64,000 bases of DNA. It comes from CAVQKZ01 sp963837325. Lineage in GTDB: Bacteria > Actinomycetota > Actinomycetes > Mycobacteriales > Jatrophihabitantaceae. Where the stretch lies: the NCBI GenBank assembly GCA_963837325.1, contig CAWIMV010000001.1, positions 434,001-498,000 of the forward strand, written 5' to 3'. Made by a program: the position numbers and the translations under genes. Of this stretch, positions 8,185 to 16,582 are shown piece after piece (position 1 is the stretch's first letter; the number at the start of each line of letters is the position of its first letter). The notes beneath the pieces were generated by a model, which saw nothing but the letters and a program-made list of their open reading frames with translations, had not been told where the DNA came from and did not search any database.

Positions 8185-8701
8185 TCACCCGCTCTTCGGC
8201 CGTCCGTCGAGCAGCCACTGAGCTAAACCGTTCAGCCCGACGGCGTACCGGCCGAGGTCGGTGACCTCGCCAGTGCTGGGCGACGATGCCGAGCAGCAGC
8301 CCGATCGCTTCGTCGGCGCGGCCAAGCTCGTTGAGCGTCAGCGCTTGGAAGACGCGGACCGAGACCGACTCGGGGAATTCCGTCCGCGCCCGCTCCAGCA
8401 CTGCGAGCGACGACTCGTGTTCGCCGAGCCAGCGCAGCGTGCTGCCGTACTGGCACAGGCAACGGCATAGCGGATCCCCGCCGATGCCGAGCTCGAGCGC
8501 GCGCTCGTAATGGGTCTTGGCCTTGGCCTCCTCGCCGGCGGTGTCGTAGGCGCCGGCCACCTCGTAGGTGAGTACGGGATGATCAGGGTGCTGGGCGAGT
8601 AACTCTTCGAAGTAGGCGATCGTCGGGGTCATGTTGGCGCGGTCACGGAGCTCGTAGCCGAGCGCGACGGCCCGCTCAAGGTCTGGTGTCAAGGCAATCA
8701 C
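8185..8701 (-). pseudogene. TPR-repeat protein with a frameshift
   Basis: From a GTG at 8701 the frame encodes tetratricopeptide-like helices (TIAYFEELLAQHPDHPVLTYEVAGAY, GEEAKAKTHYERALELG, EHESSLAVLERARTEFPES, RADEAIGLLLGIVA). Near 8276-8284 the natural reading jumps: the other frame continues as EVTDLGRYAVGLNGLAQWLL and stops at 8185, which looks like the genuine C-terminus. The unshifted frame instead runs into an Arg-rich, non-protein-like tail to 8111. Either the gene is broken by a 1-2 base indel or the base count in GCCCAGC is a sequencing error. TPR proteins mediate protein-protein contacts; the partner is unknown. Confidence 0.6.
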
Positions 8702-8909
8702 GCGGGCGAACCTACGCGACAAACGCTGCGGCCACCGATGAATTATGGCGTTGGGTTACGCGGTTGCAGTCGCTGATAGCTTGGCAGGCGTGGTCCGGCT
8801 CGTCGAAGTGTCCGACTGACGCCGTCTGCTCTTGCCCGACGCCCGCACCGTCGCGATCTGATTTCGCCGGCGGTCTTCCGCTCGTACCATTTTCAGATTG
8901 CGAGGCATC

Positions 8910-9410
8910 ATGTACCCGATTGACCAGTCCGACATCCGGCGCGCGCTGATCAACGTTTCGAAGAGCGAGCGTGCCGCCGTGACCTTCCACGCCGACTACG
9001 CGAGCACTCCTTGGGACCGGCTCGACTTCTACGGGTGGCGCGACCCGAAAATCCCGGCTCGCGGGTACGTCGTCCGACAGCAGGACAGCGGTCTCACCGC
9101 CGTCGCGCTGTACACGCCCGAGAACACGATGTCCGGCGCTCGCAAGGCGATGTGCGTCATCTGCCGTGCGGTCGACAACGCAAGCTCGATTGCGCTGTTC
9201 GCGGCTCGCCGCACCGGTGCGGCCGGCCGAAAGGGCGACACCGTCGGCACCTACATCTGTTCCGGACTCGACTGCTCGGCTCAGCTTCGCCTGCCGACAC
9301 TCAAGGTTGGCCGCACGATGCTTAGCACCACCGCGATCGATCAAGACGTTCTCGCCGTCGACATGCTTGACCGCCTCGACAGATTTCTCGTGTCAGTGCA
9401 GTGCAGCTGA
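8910..9410 (+). CDS. FBP-domain (treble-clef zinc finger) protein
   Basis: 166 residues from the ATG at 8910, after GCGAGGC. The protein carries two CxxC-like pairs, CVIC (residue ~92) and CSGLDC (~127), in the context TPENTMSGARKAMCVICRAV and GTYICSGLDCSAQLRLP. This matches the C-terminal FBP domain of the elongation factor G-binding/fusidic-acid-resistance-like family, common in actinomycetes. In related FusB-type proteins the zinc domain binds EF-G. Full length for stand-alone members. It is monocistronic. Confidence 0.8.
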   Translation: MYPIDQSDIRRALINVSKSERAAVTFHADYASTPWDRLDFYGWRDPKIPARGYVVRQQDSGLTAVALYTPENTMSGARKAMCVICRAVDNASSIALFAARRTGAAGRKGDTVGTYICSGLDCSAQLRLPTLKVGRTMLSTTAIDQDVLAVDMLDRLDRFLVSVQCS

Positions 9411-9736
9411 CGGAGGTCCGGCGCGTTGTTAGGTCATCGACGGCGAGGTGCTCGTCGCGTTCGCGTGCTGTTCGTGGCTGCAAGTCGTACCCGACGAATC
9501 GTGACGATCACGCGGTCCGCCGAAACGGCGCGGTCGATCTCTGGGTGAGCTGCTGGCCAAGGGCCACGCTCCGCACGAACGTCAGGTGGCTCGATCAGCC
9601 AAGTCGTCTGGCCGGGGGTGCATCTTCTCTTCGACGTCGCCTCGGAGCAGCTGAGGCAGATGACTGACGGCCGTGCGGGCGCCATCTGTCGATGCGGTGT
9701 GTCTACTCATGAAGTCCCCTGTCCGGGTAGCGGGGG
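9411..9736. other. 326-bp intergenic region with no recognisable gene
   Basis: This lies between convergent genes (FBP protein and TetR regulator). Open frames here have shifting, Arg-rich compositions and no family motif. I see no strong hairpin or repeat. Confidence 0.4.
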
Positions 9737-10384
9737 TCACTGGGTGCGGCCCGCTCGGCGCAGCGTGCGTCGGTCACGAATGATCCCGCCGAGCAGGACC
9801 TCGGCGACGGTGTCGGCGTGGCGCTGGGCGTCCGTGTCGGGATACGCGTCCAGGTACCCAAGCATGCTGTCCACTGCGCCCTGATAGGTGACGGCAAGCA
9901 GCCTGGGGTCCAGGGATTCGCGGAAGTGCCCCTCCTGCTGTCCACGGCGGAAGATCGCCTCTTGCGAGGCATACAGCTCGTCCATGTCCTGCTGGGTGAA
10001 ACGCGGTTCGCCTTCGGCGTTACGCAGGTTGAGGATGATTTCGCGCATCGCGCGCCGCTCGGCGCTGTGAGTGCGACGCAGGGCCGCAACTGCATGGATC
10101 GCTGAACGGACCACCTCCGGCGCCGGTGCGTCGAGGTCGATGCTGGCGCCGACAGCCGCCCGCAATGTGTTCAAGGTGCGGCCGGCGGTCATCTCAAACA
10201 GCTCGGCAAGATCGGCGAAGTAGTGCCACAGCAGGCCTTTCGACACGCCTGCGCGGCGAGCGATCGCGTCAGCCGTCGCCCCGGCGTATCCGGATGTGGC
10301 GAGGACCTCGACCGTCGCCGCCATCAGTTGCTCGCGGCGCTCGTCCGAACTCAGGCGCTGTCGGCGGCCCGCTGACGCCGGCAA
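9737..10384 (-). CDS. TetR-family transcriptional regulator
   Basis: 215 residues; the first start in frame is a TTG at 10384. The N-terminal helix-turn-helix is clear (REQLMAATVEVLATSGYAGATADAIARRAGVSKGLLWHYF). The rest is the alpha-helical ligand-binding domain ending in VAEVLLGGIIRDRRTLRR. It follows the membrane-protein gene at 10432-10821 after 47 bp on the same strand, divergent from the ABC exporter. Two tandem dyads in the divergent promoter (10814-10850) are its probable operators, so it most likely represses both itself and the exporter. The inducer is unknown. Confidence 0.88.
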   Translation of the reverse strand: MPASAGRRQRLSSDERREQLMAATVEVLATSGYAGATADAIARRAGVSKGLLWHYFADLAELFEMTAGRTLNTLRAAVGASIDLDAPAPEVVRSAIHAVAALRRTHSAERRAMREIILNLRNAEGEPRFTQQDMDELYASQEAIFRRGQQEGHFRESLDPRLLAVTYQGAVDSMLGYLDAYPDTDAQRHADTVAEVLLGGIIRDRRTLRRAGRTQ

Positions 10385-10431
10385 CTATTCCACGGCCTGA
10401 GGACGGCCGGTGCGATCGCCTCGCCGACGGT

Positions 10432-10821
10432 TCATCGACGGGTGCGTAGGACCAGCACGGCGACCGCGGTCATCAGGACTGCGATGCCGGCCATCTCGAC
10501 CCGCATCCAGATCGGGAACAGTCCCGGAATCAGCGCCTCTACGACGTTGACCACGACCAGCACGGTCGCGATGATCCCGACTGCGAGGCCTGCGCGCTCG
10601 CTTCCCTTTCGGGCAGCCCGCAAGCGCACCGGCAGCAGTACGGCGAACACTCCAACTATCACCGCGTGAACCCACGCGTCGCCCGTCGCTTGATCTGGAT
10701 CGGAGCCGGACAGCACGGCGAGAGTCACGATCGTCGCGATCACGCACAGGACGTAGACCGCGATCAGCTTCGCCACGCGTTCAAGCTCATTGGGACGAAC
10801 ATCCTTAATCGTATTGACCAT
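10432..10821 (-). CDS. Small membrane protein co-transcribed with the TetR gene
   Basis: About 129 residues from an ATG (10821) that lies inside the first operator dyad. The frame is open further upstream, but that part is not protein-like. Four hydrophobic segments are visible: AKLIAVYVLCVIATIVTLAVL, WVHAVIVGVFAVLLPV, AGLAVGIIATVLVVVNVVEAL and EMAGIAVLMTAVAVLVL. There is no ribosome-binding site before the ATG, so translation of a leaderless mRNA is plausible; this is common in actinomycetes. Family not recognised. The shared operator suggests a role linked to the exporter. Confidence 0.65.
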   Translation of the reverse strand: MVNTIKDVRPNELERVAKLIAVYVLCVIATIVTLAVLSGSDPDQATGDAWVHAVIVGVFAVLLPVRLRAARKGSERAGLAVGIIATVLVVVNVVEALIPGLFPIWMRVEMAGIAVLMTAVAVLVLRTRR

Positions 10822-10850
10822 GTGGTCAACTATATTGATCGTGCGGTCAA
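10814..10850. promoter_or_regulatory. Two tandem TetR-type operators
   Basis: TTGACCATGTGGTCAA (10814-10829) is a perfect 7-2-7 dyad. TTGATCGTGCGGTCAA (10835-10850) is the same dyad with one mismatch. The centres are 21 bp apart, about two helix turns. They lie in the divergent region between the TetR/membrane-protein operon and the ABC exporter, where a repressor could control both sides. Confidence 0.8.
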
Positions 10851-10937
10851 CACGCAAGCGAATAGTGGTTGCGCGCGGCACGGCGGCGTTTGTAGGGTCC
10901 CCCGAATGTCTGAAGATCACGATCACGCGGTGTCGAC

Positions 10938-11663
10938 GTGACTGCTGCATTGCGCTTGGACGCCGTGACTAAGGAGCATCGCCGAAACGTACGCGCACTC
11001 GATGCCGTGTCACTTGAGATCGCATCCGGCACGTTCACCGCGGTCATGGGACCGTCCGGTTCGGGCAAGACAACCCTTCTGCACTGCGCTGCCGGTTTGG
11101 ACACACCCACGAGCGGGTCGATTCACCTCGGCGACACTCGCCTGGACGGGTTGTCGGAGAAGAAACTGACTTTGCTTCGCCGCTCTCGCGTTGGCTTTGT
11201 CTTCCAAGCCTTCAACCTGATTCCGTCCCTGACGGTGAGCCAGAACGTCGAGTTGCCGTTGCGTCTCGCCGGGGCCGGTCGACGGGGCGCAGACGTCGAT
11301 CGGATGCTGCAGCTGGTGGGCCTGGCCGGACGATCGCGGCACCGGCCGGCTGAGCTGTCGGGCGGTCAGCAGCAGCGGGTGGCCATCGCTCGGGCGCTGA
11401 TCACCAAACCGGACGTCCTGTTCGGCGACGAGCCGACCGGGTCACTCGACACCCTGACTGCGAAGAGCGTGCTGTCGCTGCTACGCGGCTGCGTCGATCA
11501 GGGTGGTCAGACGGTCCTCGTGGTGACGCATGATCCGGTCGCCGCCTCGTACGCCGATCAGGTGGTCTTCCTCGCCGACGGCCGTCTCGCCGGCGGTTTG
11601 ACGAGGCCGACCGCTGAAGCCGTCGCGGACCGGCTGATCCGGCTCGGGGCGTGGGCGGAATGA
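10938..11663 (+). CDS. MacB/LolD-type ABC transporter ATP-binding protein
   Basis: 241 residues from a GTG at 10938. All ABC motifs are present: Walker A GPSGSGKTT (~residue 38), Q-loop VFQAFNLIPSLTV, signature LSGGQQQRVAIARAL, Walker B VLFGDEPTGSLD and switch His in VVTHDP. The sequence belongs to the group that powers FtsX-fold permeases (MacB, LolD and antibiotic or peptide exporters). The next gene starts within its stop codon (ATGA), and together they form a type VII ABC system. Tandem operators upstream suggest TetR control. Confidence 0.93.
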   Translation: MTAALRLDAVTKEHRRNVRALDAVSLEIASGTFTAVMGPSGSGKTTLLHCAAGLDTPTSGSIHLGDTRLDGLSEKKLTLLRRSRVGFVFQAFNLIPSLTVSQNVELPLRLAGAGRRGADVDRMLQLVGLAGRSRHRPAELSGGQQQRVAIARALITKPDVLFGDEPTGSLDTLTAKSVLSLLRGCVDQGGQTVLVVTHDPVAASYADQVVFLADGRLAGGLTRPTAEAVADRLIRLGAWAE

Positions 11664-14167
11664 TCCTGCGCTACTCCCTGCAATCTCTGCGGGCGCACGG
11701 GTCGCAGTTCGTCGCGATCTTCATCGCCCTCTCTTGCGCAGCCGCGGCGCTCACCGCATGCGGTGCCCTGCTCGAAACCGGATTACGCGGGTCCATCGCG
11801 ACCGAGCGCTTCGCTGGCGTGCCGATCGTCGTCGCTGGTGATCAGAACGTCCACCACACGAGTGTCGAACCCGACGGTGACAAGACGAAGGTCAAGCACA
11901 AGTCCAAGCCGCTCGCGGAACGCGTCTGGCTGCCAAGCGGGACGGCCCGGACGATCGCCGCGGTGAGCGGGGTCCGCGCCGCGGCGGCCGAAGTGAGCTT
12001 CCCGGCCTACCTGATCACGGGCGGGCGCATCGTCGGCGGCCCCGACGGCTCGCCGTCGCTCGGACACGGCTGGGGCTCAGCGAACTTGACACCGTTCGGC
12101 ATCGTCGCCGGACGCGCACCCGCATCGAGCCACGACGTCGTCATCGATCGTGAACTCGCCCGCCGCGCCCGTTTGCGAGTCGGCGCTCGCGTCGTCGTAC
12201 AAGCGACCAGCGCGCCGACCACCTTCGTCATCACCGGAATCACGGCGCCGGCAAGCGGTGACTTTGCGCGACAGAGCTCCGTCTTCTTCTCTGACACCGA
12301 GGCGATCACGCTGTCCGGCCGCGGCGGCGAGTCCGACGCGATCGGGGTGTGGCCGCAGCCGGGCGTCACGGCCGGCGAGCTTGGCGCCCGGATCGAGCGC
12401 GCAGTGCCCGGCGCCGTCGTGCACACCGGTAGTGGGCGTGGCCCGGTCGAATTCCTCGACGCCGCCGACGTACGGTTGCGTCTCGTCTCGACCGCCGGTG
12501 CGCTGGCCGCGACGGCACTGCTGGTCGCGATCCTGGTAACCGCGAGCACGCTGGACTTGCTGGTTCAGCAGCGCGAGCGGGAGTTGGCGCTGTTGCGAGC
12601 CGTTGCCGCTACGCCCCGCCAAGCGCGCCGCCTGATCGGAGTCGAGACCGTGGTCGTCGGCCTCCTCGCCGCCGCGCTCGGGGCGGTTGTAGGTCTCCGG
12701 CTCGCCCGGTTCTTACTCCGCGGCCTGATCGCCTTGAACGCCGTCCCGCCGCACGCCCTGCATCCGATCTACAGCGTCGTACCGGCGGCTGGCGCAATCC
12801 TCATCACCGTGCTCGGTGCATGGGCGGCGGCTCGTCTCAGCGCGCGGCGGGTCACGCGGGTGCGCCCGGGTGAGGCGCTCACCGGCGCCATCCTCGGGCG
12901 GGCGGGTCTGAGCCTGCCGCGGGGTGCACTGGGCGCTGCGTGCCTCGCTGGCGGGGCAGTGCTGCTGGCACTGCTCGCGCACCTGCACGTCGATGCCGCC
13001 TCGACACCGGTCACGTACGTCACCGTCCTTCTGCTCAGCGCCGGAGTGGCGTCGCTCGGACCAGCCATCGTGCGCGGAGCCGGTGCAGCGACGCGTCCAC
13101 TGCTCGGTTACCTGGCCCGCGCACACATCCGGGCGAACGCTGCGCGCGTGTCGCAAGTGGTCGCGCCATTGGTGCTGCTCGTCGCCCTCGCCGGCACGGT
13201 GCTGTTCCTGCCGACCACGCTGGGCGACGGCGCTCGGAAGCAAGCCGCTGCCGGCACCAGAGCTGACTGGATCGTGACTGCCCAGAAGCCGGGGGTACCG
13301 CCGACCGCCGAACACGCGGTGCGGTCCGTTCCCGGGGTCACCGGCACTGCCGGCATCGTGCACACCACTGTGCGGGTCGGGCTGGACAAGTTCCCGGCCC
13401 AGGGGATCGGCACGAGCGACCTGACCAAGATCTGGAACCCGGACGTGAGCCGGGGGTCCCTGGCCGGATTCGGATCGGCCGACGTCGCGCTCAGCACGGT
13501 GGCCGCCGATCAACTAGACCGGGCACCCGGCGACGCGCTGACCGTCACCCTCGGCGATCACACCCGGATACGGCTCCACGTCCGCGCGGTGTACCGGCGC
13601 GGGCTCGGCTTCGGCGACCTCACCATGGCGCAGTCGCTCGTCGCCGACCACGTCGACGACCCGCTTCCTTCGGCGATCCTGGTCAGCGGTCCCGTCCCAC
13701 GCACCGCACTCCAACATGCGCTGCGCACCTTCGCCGGCGTCGCCGTCCTCGACGGCCACCGGGCCGACAAGATCGCGGCGTCGGTCGAACGGGCGAATGC
13801 CAAGGTCAGCTATCTGCTCATGGGGCTGGTCGTCGCGCTCACTGCGATCGCCGTCGTGAACACGCTCGTCATATCCGTCCTCGACCGCTTCGGCGAACTG
13901 GCCCTGCTTCGCGCCGTAGGGGCGACCCGCCGCCAGGCGCGCGGCATGCTCCTCCAGGAATCGCTGTGGATTTCCGGGCTCAGCGTCGTGCTCGGCAGCG
14001 CCGTCGCGGCCGGTGTGCTCACGGCGTTCAGCATCGGCATGACCGACTCGGCCACGCCCTCAATCGACGTGGCAGTCGCGGCATCCGTTGGCGGTCTCGC
14101 GGTGTTGCTCGCCGTGATCTCCACCGCGGCGTCCGCTCGTGCCGTGCTACGCGCTCGACGGGCCTGA
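11660..14167 (+). CDS. FtsX-like ABC transporter permease
   Basis: 835 residues from the ATG overlapping the ATPase stop. An N-terminal membrane helix (FVAIFIALSCAAAALTACGAL) is followed by a large extracytoplasmic domain. A first FtsX domain comes at about 270-400 (TALLVAILVTASTLDLLVQQRERELALLRAV), then a second membrane block with another soluble part. A C-terminal FtsX domain at about 715-835 contains ERANAKVSYLLMGLVVALTAI and FGELALLRAVGATRRQARGML. The double-FtsX architecture is usual for actinomycete exporters working as a dimer with the ATPase at 10938. The substrate is not predictable; drug, peptide or lipid export is typical. Confidence 0.9.
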   Translation: MILRYSLQSLRAHGSQFVAIFIALSCAAAALTACGALLETGLRGSIATERFAGVPIVVAGDQNVHHTSVEPDGDKTKVKHKSKPLAERVWLPSGTARTIAAVSGVRAAAAEVSFPAYLITGGRIVGGPDGSPSLGHGWGSANLTPFGIVAGRAPASSHDVVIDRELARRARLRVGARVVVQATSAPTTFVITGITAPASGDFARQSSVFFSDTEAITLSGRGGESDAIGVWPQPGVTAGELGARIERAVPGAVVHTGSGRGPVEFLDAADVRLRLVSTAGALAATALLVAILVTASTLDLLVQQRERELALLRAVAATPRQARRLIGVETVVVGLLAAALGAVVGLRLARFLLRGLIALNAVPPHALHPIYSVVPAAGAILITVLGAWAAARLSARRVTRVRPGEALTGAILGRAGLSLPRGALGAACLAGGAVLLALLAHLHVDAASTPVTYVTVLLLSAGVASLGPAIVRGAGAATRPLLGYLARAHIRANAARVSQVVAPLVLLVALAGTVLFLPTTLGDGARKQAAAGTRADWIVTAQKPGVPPTAEHAVRSVPGVTGTAGIVHTTVRVGLDKFPAQGIGTSDLTKIWNPDVSRGSLAGFGSADVALSTVAADQLDRAPGDALTVTLGDHTRIRLHVRAVYRRGLGFGDLTMAQSLVADHVDDPLPSAILVSGPVPRTALQHALRTFAGVAVLDGHRADKIAASVERANAKVSYLLMGLVVALTAIAVVNTLVISVLDRFGELALLRAVGATRRQARGMLLQESLWISGLSVVLGSAVAAGVLTAFSIGMTDSATPSIDVAVAASVGGLAVLLAVISTAASARAVLRARRA

Positions 14168-14396
14168 GCACGTGATCTTCTCCGACATCCGCGTGTTCAG
14201 CTTGATGCAGACCGGACCACCGTACGGCTGACCCGCCTCTGTGGCCGGCCGGAGAATCCGGAAGTCACGGCCATCGAAATGGTGGGCAGCCCGCCACCAG
14301 CGAGGACCGCACCGCGCGCTCCCACCGGCCGCCTGCCCGCCGTCAGCCCGTCGCGGGCATATCCTCCGCGGGGTCACGGCTCGCCCTATTCGGTCT

Positions 14397-15461
14397 CTAT
14401 CTCCCTCGACGCGCCTGACCGGCGAGCCGCGGGTAGGTCAGGCCGTGGATCTGGTCGAGGATCGCCGACGAAGCGATGAAGTCATGGGGGAATCCCAGTT
14501 CGGGTGCGCCGGCATCGTCCAAGCGACGCAGTTCATCGTCGGTGAACCGGATATCGAGGCAGCCGAGGTTGTCCTCGAGCTGGTCGACGTGGCGGGCGCC
14601 GATGAGCGGGATCACCGAACCGGGCTGGTGCAGCAACCAGGCCAGGGCGATCTGCGCCGGCGTGTGCCCGAGCTCGGCGGCGACGTTTCGGACGGCTTCG
14701 GCGATGGCGAGCCCGCGCTCGGTGACGCGGTTGCGGGAGCGCCCTGTTGTCAGCCGGCCGTCGGCGTTCGCGCGGTCGTTGTACTTGCCAGTCAGCAAAC
14801 CGTTGGCCAGTGGTGACCAGGGCGTGATTGTCATGTCGAAGGCGCGGGCCATCGGCAACAGGTCCCGTTCGGCGTCGCGCTGGAGCAGGTTGTATTCCGG
14901 TTGCAGTCCGGCGAATGCGGTCCAGCCGCGCTCGTGGGCAATCGCGTTGGCCTGGGCGATGATCCACGCCGGTGCATCGGAGATGCCAAGGTAAAGGACC
15001 TTGCCGGCGCGGACGACATCGTCGAGGGCGCGCATGATCTCCTCGACGGGCGTGAGGAAGTCCCACGCGTGCAGCCAGTAGACGTCGACGTAATCGGTTC
15101 GCAGGCGGCGCAGGCTGGCTTCGAGATTGCGGACCAGGCTCTTGCGGTGGTTGCCCCCGCCGTTTGGATCGTCGGGGTGCAGGGTCAGGGAGTATTTCGT
15201 GCCGATCACGAATTGGTCGCGCCGGCCGGTGATGAACTCGCCAAGAAACTCCTCGCTGGCGCCGTTCATGTAGTTGTTGGCCGTGTCGACGAAGTTCCCG
15301 CCGCGCTCGACGAACCGCTCGAACACGGCGCGGCTGGTTGACTTGTCCGCGCCCCAAGCGCGCGCCTCGCCAAAGGTCATTGTGCCCAGACACAGGGCTG
15401 ACACGCGCAAGCCGGTGTGTCCGAACAACCGCAACGGCATTTCTCGATCCGAATTCGACAC
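14397..15461 (-). CDS. Aldo/keto reductase
   Basis: 354 residues from a GTG at 15461, five bases after AAAGGAG; the in-frame ATG at 15479 is less well placed. The (beta/alpha)8 reductase has the catalytic tetrad in order: Asp in FVDTANNY, Tyr in the same motif, Lys in IGTKYS and His in YWLHAWD. NADPH-binding motifs appear near the end (IPLIGARHVDQLEDNLG). It is closest to the predicted-oxidoreductase group reducing aldehydes and ketones, including sugar aldehydes. Monocistronic; no local pathway link is evident. Confidence 0.9.
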   Translation of the reverse strand: MSNSDREMPLRLFGHTGLRVSALCLGTMTFGEARAWGADKSTSRAVFERFVERGGNFVDTANNYMNGASEEFLGEFITGRRDQFVIGTKYSLTLHPDDPNGGGNHRKSLVRNLEASLRRLRTDYVDVYWLHAWDFLTPVEEIMRALDDVVRAGKVLYLGISDAPAWIIAQANAIAHERGWTAFAGLQPEYNLLQRDAERDLLPMARAFDMTITPWSPLANGLLTGKYNDRANADGRLTTGRSRNRVTERGLAIAEAVRNVAAELGHTPAQIALAWLLHQPGSVIPLIGARHVDQLEDNLGCLDIRFTDDELRRLDDAGAPELGFPHDFIASSAILDQIHGLTYPRLAGQARRGR

Positions 15462-15708
15462 GGCTGCTCCTTTGCTCATCGTCGCGGCCCTCCGGCGACG
15501 CCGGCTCGAAGTGTCTCCGCCGGGGAGCGCGCCGTGCTGGCGGAAATCCGTCGTCGTTCTCTCCTCCCGCATTGGCCATCCGACGCGGCGCGTTACGTCA
15601 CCGAGCCGAGCCGCTCAGGCGGATACGCGACACTGCAGTCCCCGGCTTCGCTGTGCCTATCGTCGTCGACCTTGGACAGAGATGGGCGACGCCTCCACCC
15701 CCACGCCT

Positions 15709-15750
15709 CGGCACCGCCATCGGCACGGGGGTGGCCAGGTGGCGGTGCCG
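15709..15750. terminator. Hairpin downstream of the secreted protein gene
   Basis: CGGCACCGCCA (15709-15719) and TGGCGGTGCCG (15740-15750) form a perfect 11-bp stem with a 20-base loop. It lies 26 bp beyond the stop of the minus-strand gene at 15777-16385. Termination of that gene is the simplest reading. The rest of 15462-15776 holds the aldo/keto reductase promoter region and no gene. Confidence 0.6.
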
Positions 15751-15776
15751 AGGAGCAGGGCTCATTCAGAAATCGT

Positions 15777-16385
15777 TCAGGTGTTGTTGCGAACCCATTG
15801 GTAGTCGGGATTGCAGTCGCCGACGCAGGTGTAGAGCCGGATGCCGCTGCCGTAGCCGCCGTCCGCGTTGTGGCTGGAGTCCTCATAGAAGTCTTCGTTG
15901 CAGTAACCCCAGCCGTAGGTGGTGCTGAGGCAGTCCCCGTCGCGGTAGAAGACCCACGTGCCGCTTGCGTTTTCGAGCCAGTTCTCCCAGTGGGCCTTCA
16001 CGTTGTCGCCGACGGCGTTGTCGATCCAGATCACGTCACCGCTGCGCTGGAAGCAGGCATGGGCGTCGCTTGCGCTGGGGTAGGAATACGAGCTGCACCA
16101 TTTCGCGTCGACGACGCTGGACGGAGGCGTGCCCGGCTTCGACTTGTGGAAGGTCGTTGCAGTCGCGGGAACAACGCCAGGCAGCGCGACAGATGGCTGT
16201 TGCTTGGTTGCGGTGGACGCCCCGAGCGCGTGCTGCTCGGCATTGCGGACGCGGTTGGCACCGATCGACCCGGACGTCGAGTGGTTGTCTGCGGAGGCAG
16301 ACCCGACGCCCACGGCGGTGATGAAAACGGCGCCGGTCACGAGCGGCACGAGCAATCTCTTGGCGAGCTTGCCCTTGTTCAGCAT
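15777..16385 (-). CDS. Secreted hypothetical protein with C-terminal cysteine-rich domain
   Basis: 202 residues from the ATG at 16385, after AAGGAGAAGTC. Signal peptide LAKRLLVPLVTGAVFITAVGVGSASA, then a Ser/Thr/Ala-rich linker to about residue 90. A compact domain follows with six Cys (KWCSSYSYPSA, HACFQRSGDVIWI, DCLSTTYGWGYCNEDFY, YTCVGDCNPDYQWV). Pairing into disulfides is likely outside the cell. The Cys/Trp/Tyr-rich layout resembles small secreted actinomycete proteins and bacteriocin-like folds, but no family is recognised. It is divergent from the importer operon at 16583. Confidence 0.65.
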   Translation of the reverse strand: MLNKGKLAKRLLVPLVTGAVFITAVGVGSASADNHSTSGSIGANRVRNAEQHALGASTATKQQPSVALPGVVPATATTFHKSKPGTPPSSVVDAKWCSSYSYPSASDAHACFQRSGDVIWIDNAVGDNVKAHWENWLENASGTWVFYRDGDCLSTTYGWGYCNEDFYEDSSHNADGGYGSGIRLYTCVGDCNPDYQWVRNNT

Positions 16386-16500
16386 GACTTCTCCTTCGCT
16401 TGGAATCGCGGCATCAGAGCCGATCAGCGTCGCCGCATGCCAGGCCTTTTGACCGGAAGGTCTCGTCGGTGCGCTCACCACGGATGCCAGGCGAAATAGA

Positions 16501-16529
16501 TATCAGATGTTGACAGATACATCAAATAG
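16501..16529. promoter_or_regulatory. Candidate IclR operator A (upstream of importer 1)
   Basis: TATCAGATGTTGACA (16501-16515) fits the pattern TRTC-N5-TTGAYA found at three other promoters of the island, and is followed by GATACATCAAATAG. It ends 54 bp before the binding-protein start. The same downstream context (TTGACA-N9-AATAG) recurs at site D. Confidence 0.55.
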
Positions 16530-16582
16530 CGAGAGCGTGGCTCTTCGGCAGGTCGAGCAAGCGTCGTCGAGCGGAGGGCGAG

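Noticed and set aside
9401..9736. Short frames on both strands between the FBP and TetR genes
   Set aside because: No motif, shifting composition, no plausible start; treated as intergenic.
14147..14377. 76-codon minus-strand frame between the FtsX permease and the aldo/keto reductase, with HHFDGRDFRILRP and YGGPVCIKLN
   Set aside because: Looks slightly protein-like at its C-terminus but lacks a ribosome-binding site and any recognisable family; it overlaps the permease end. At most a relic, not supported well enough to annotate.
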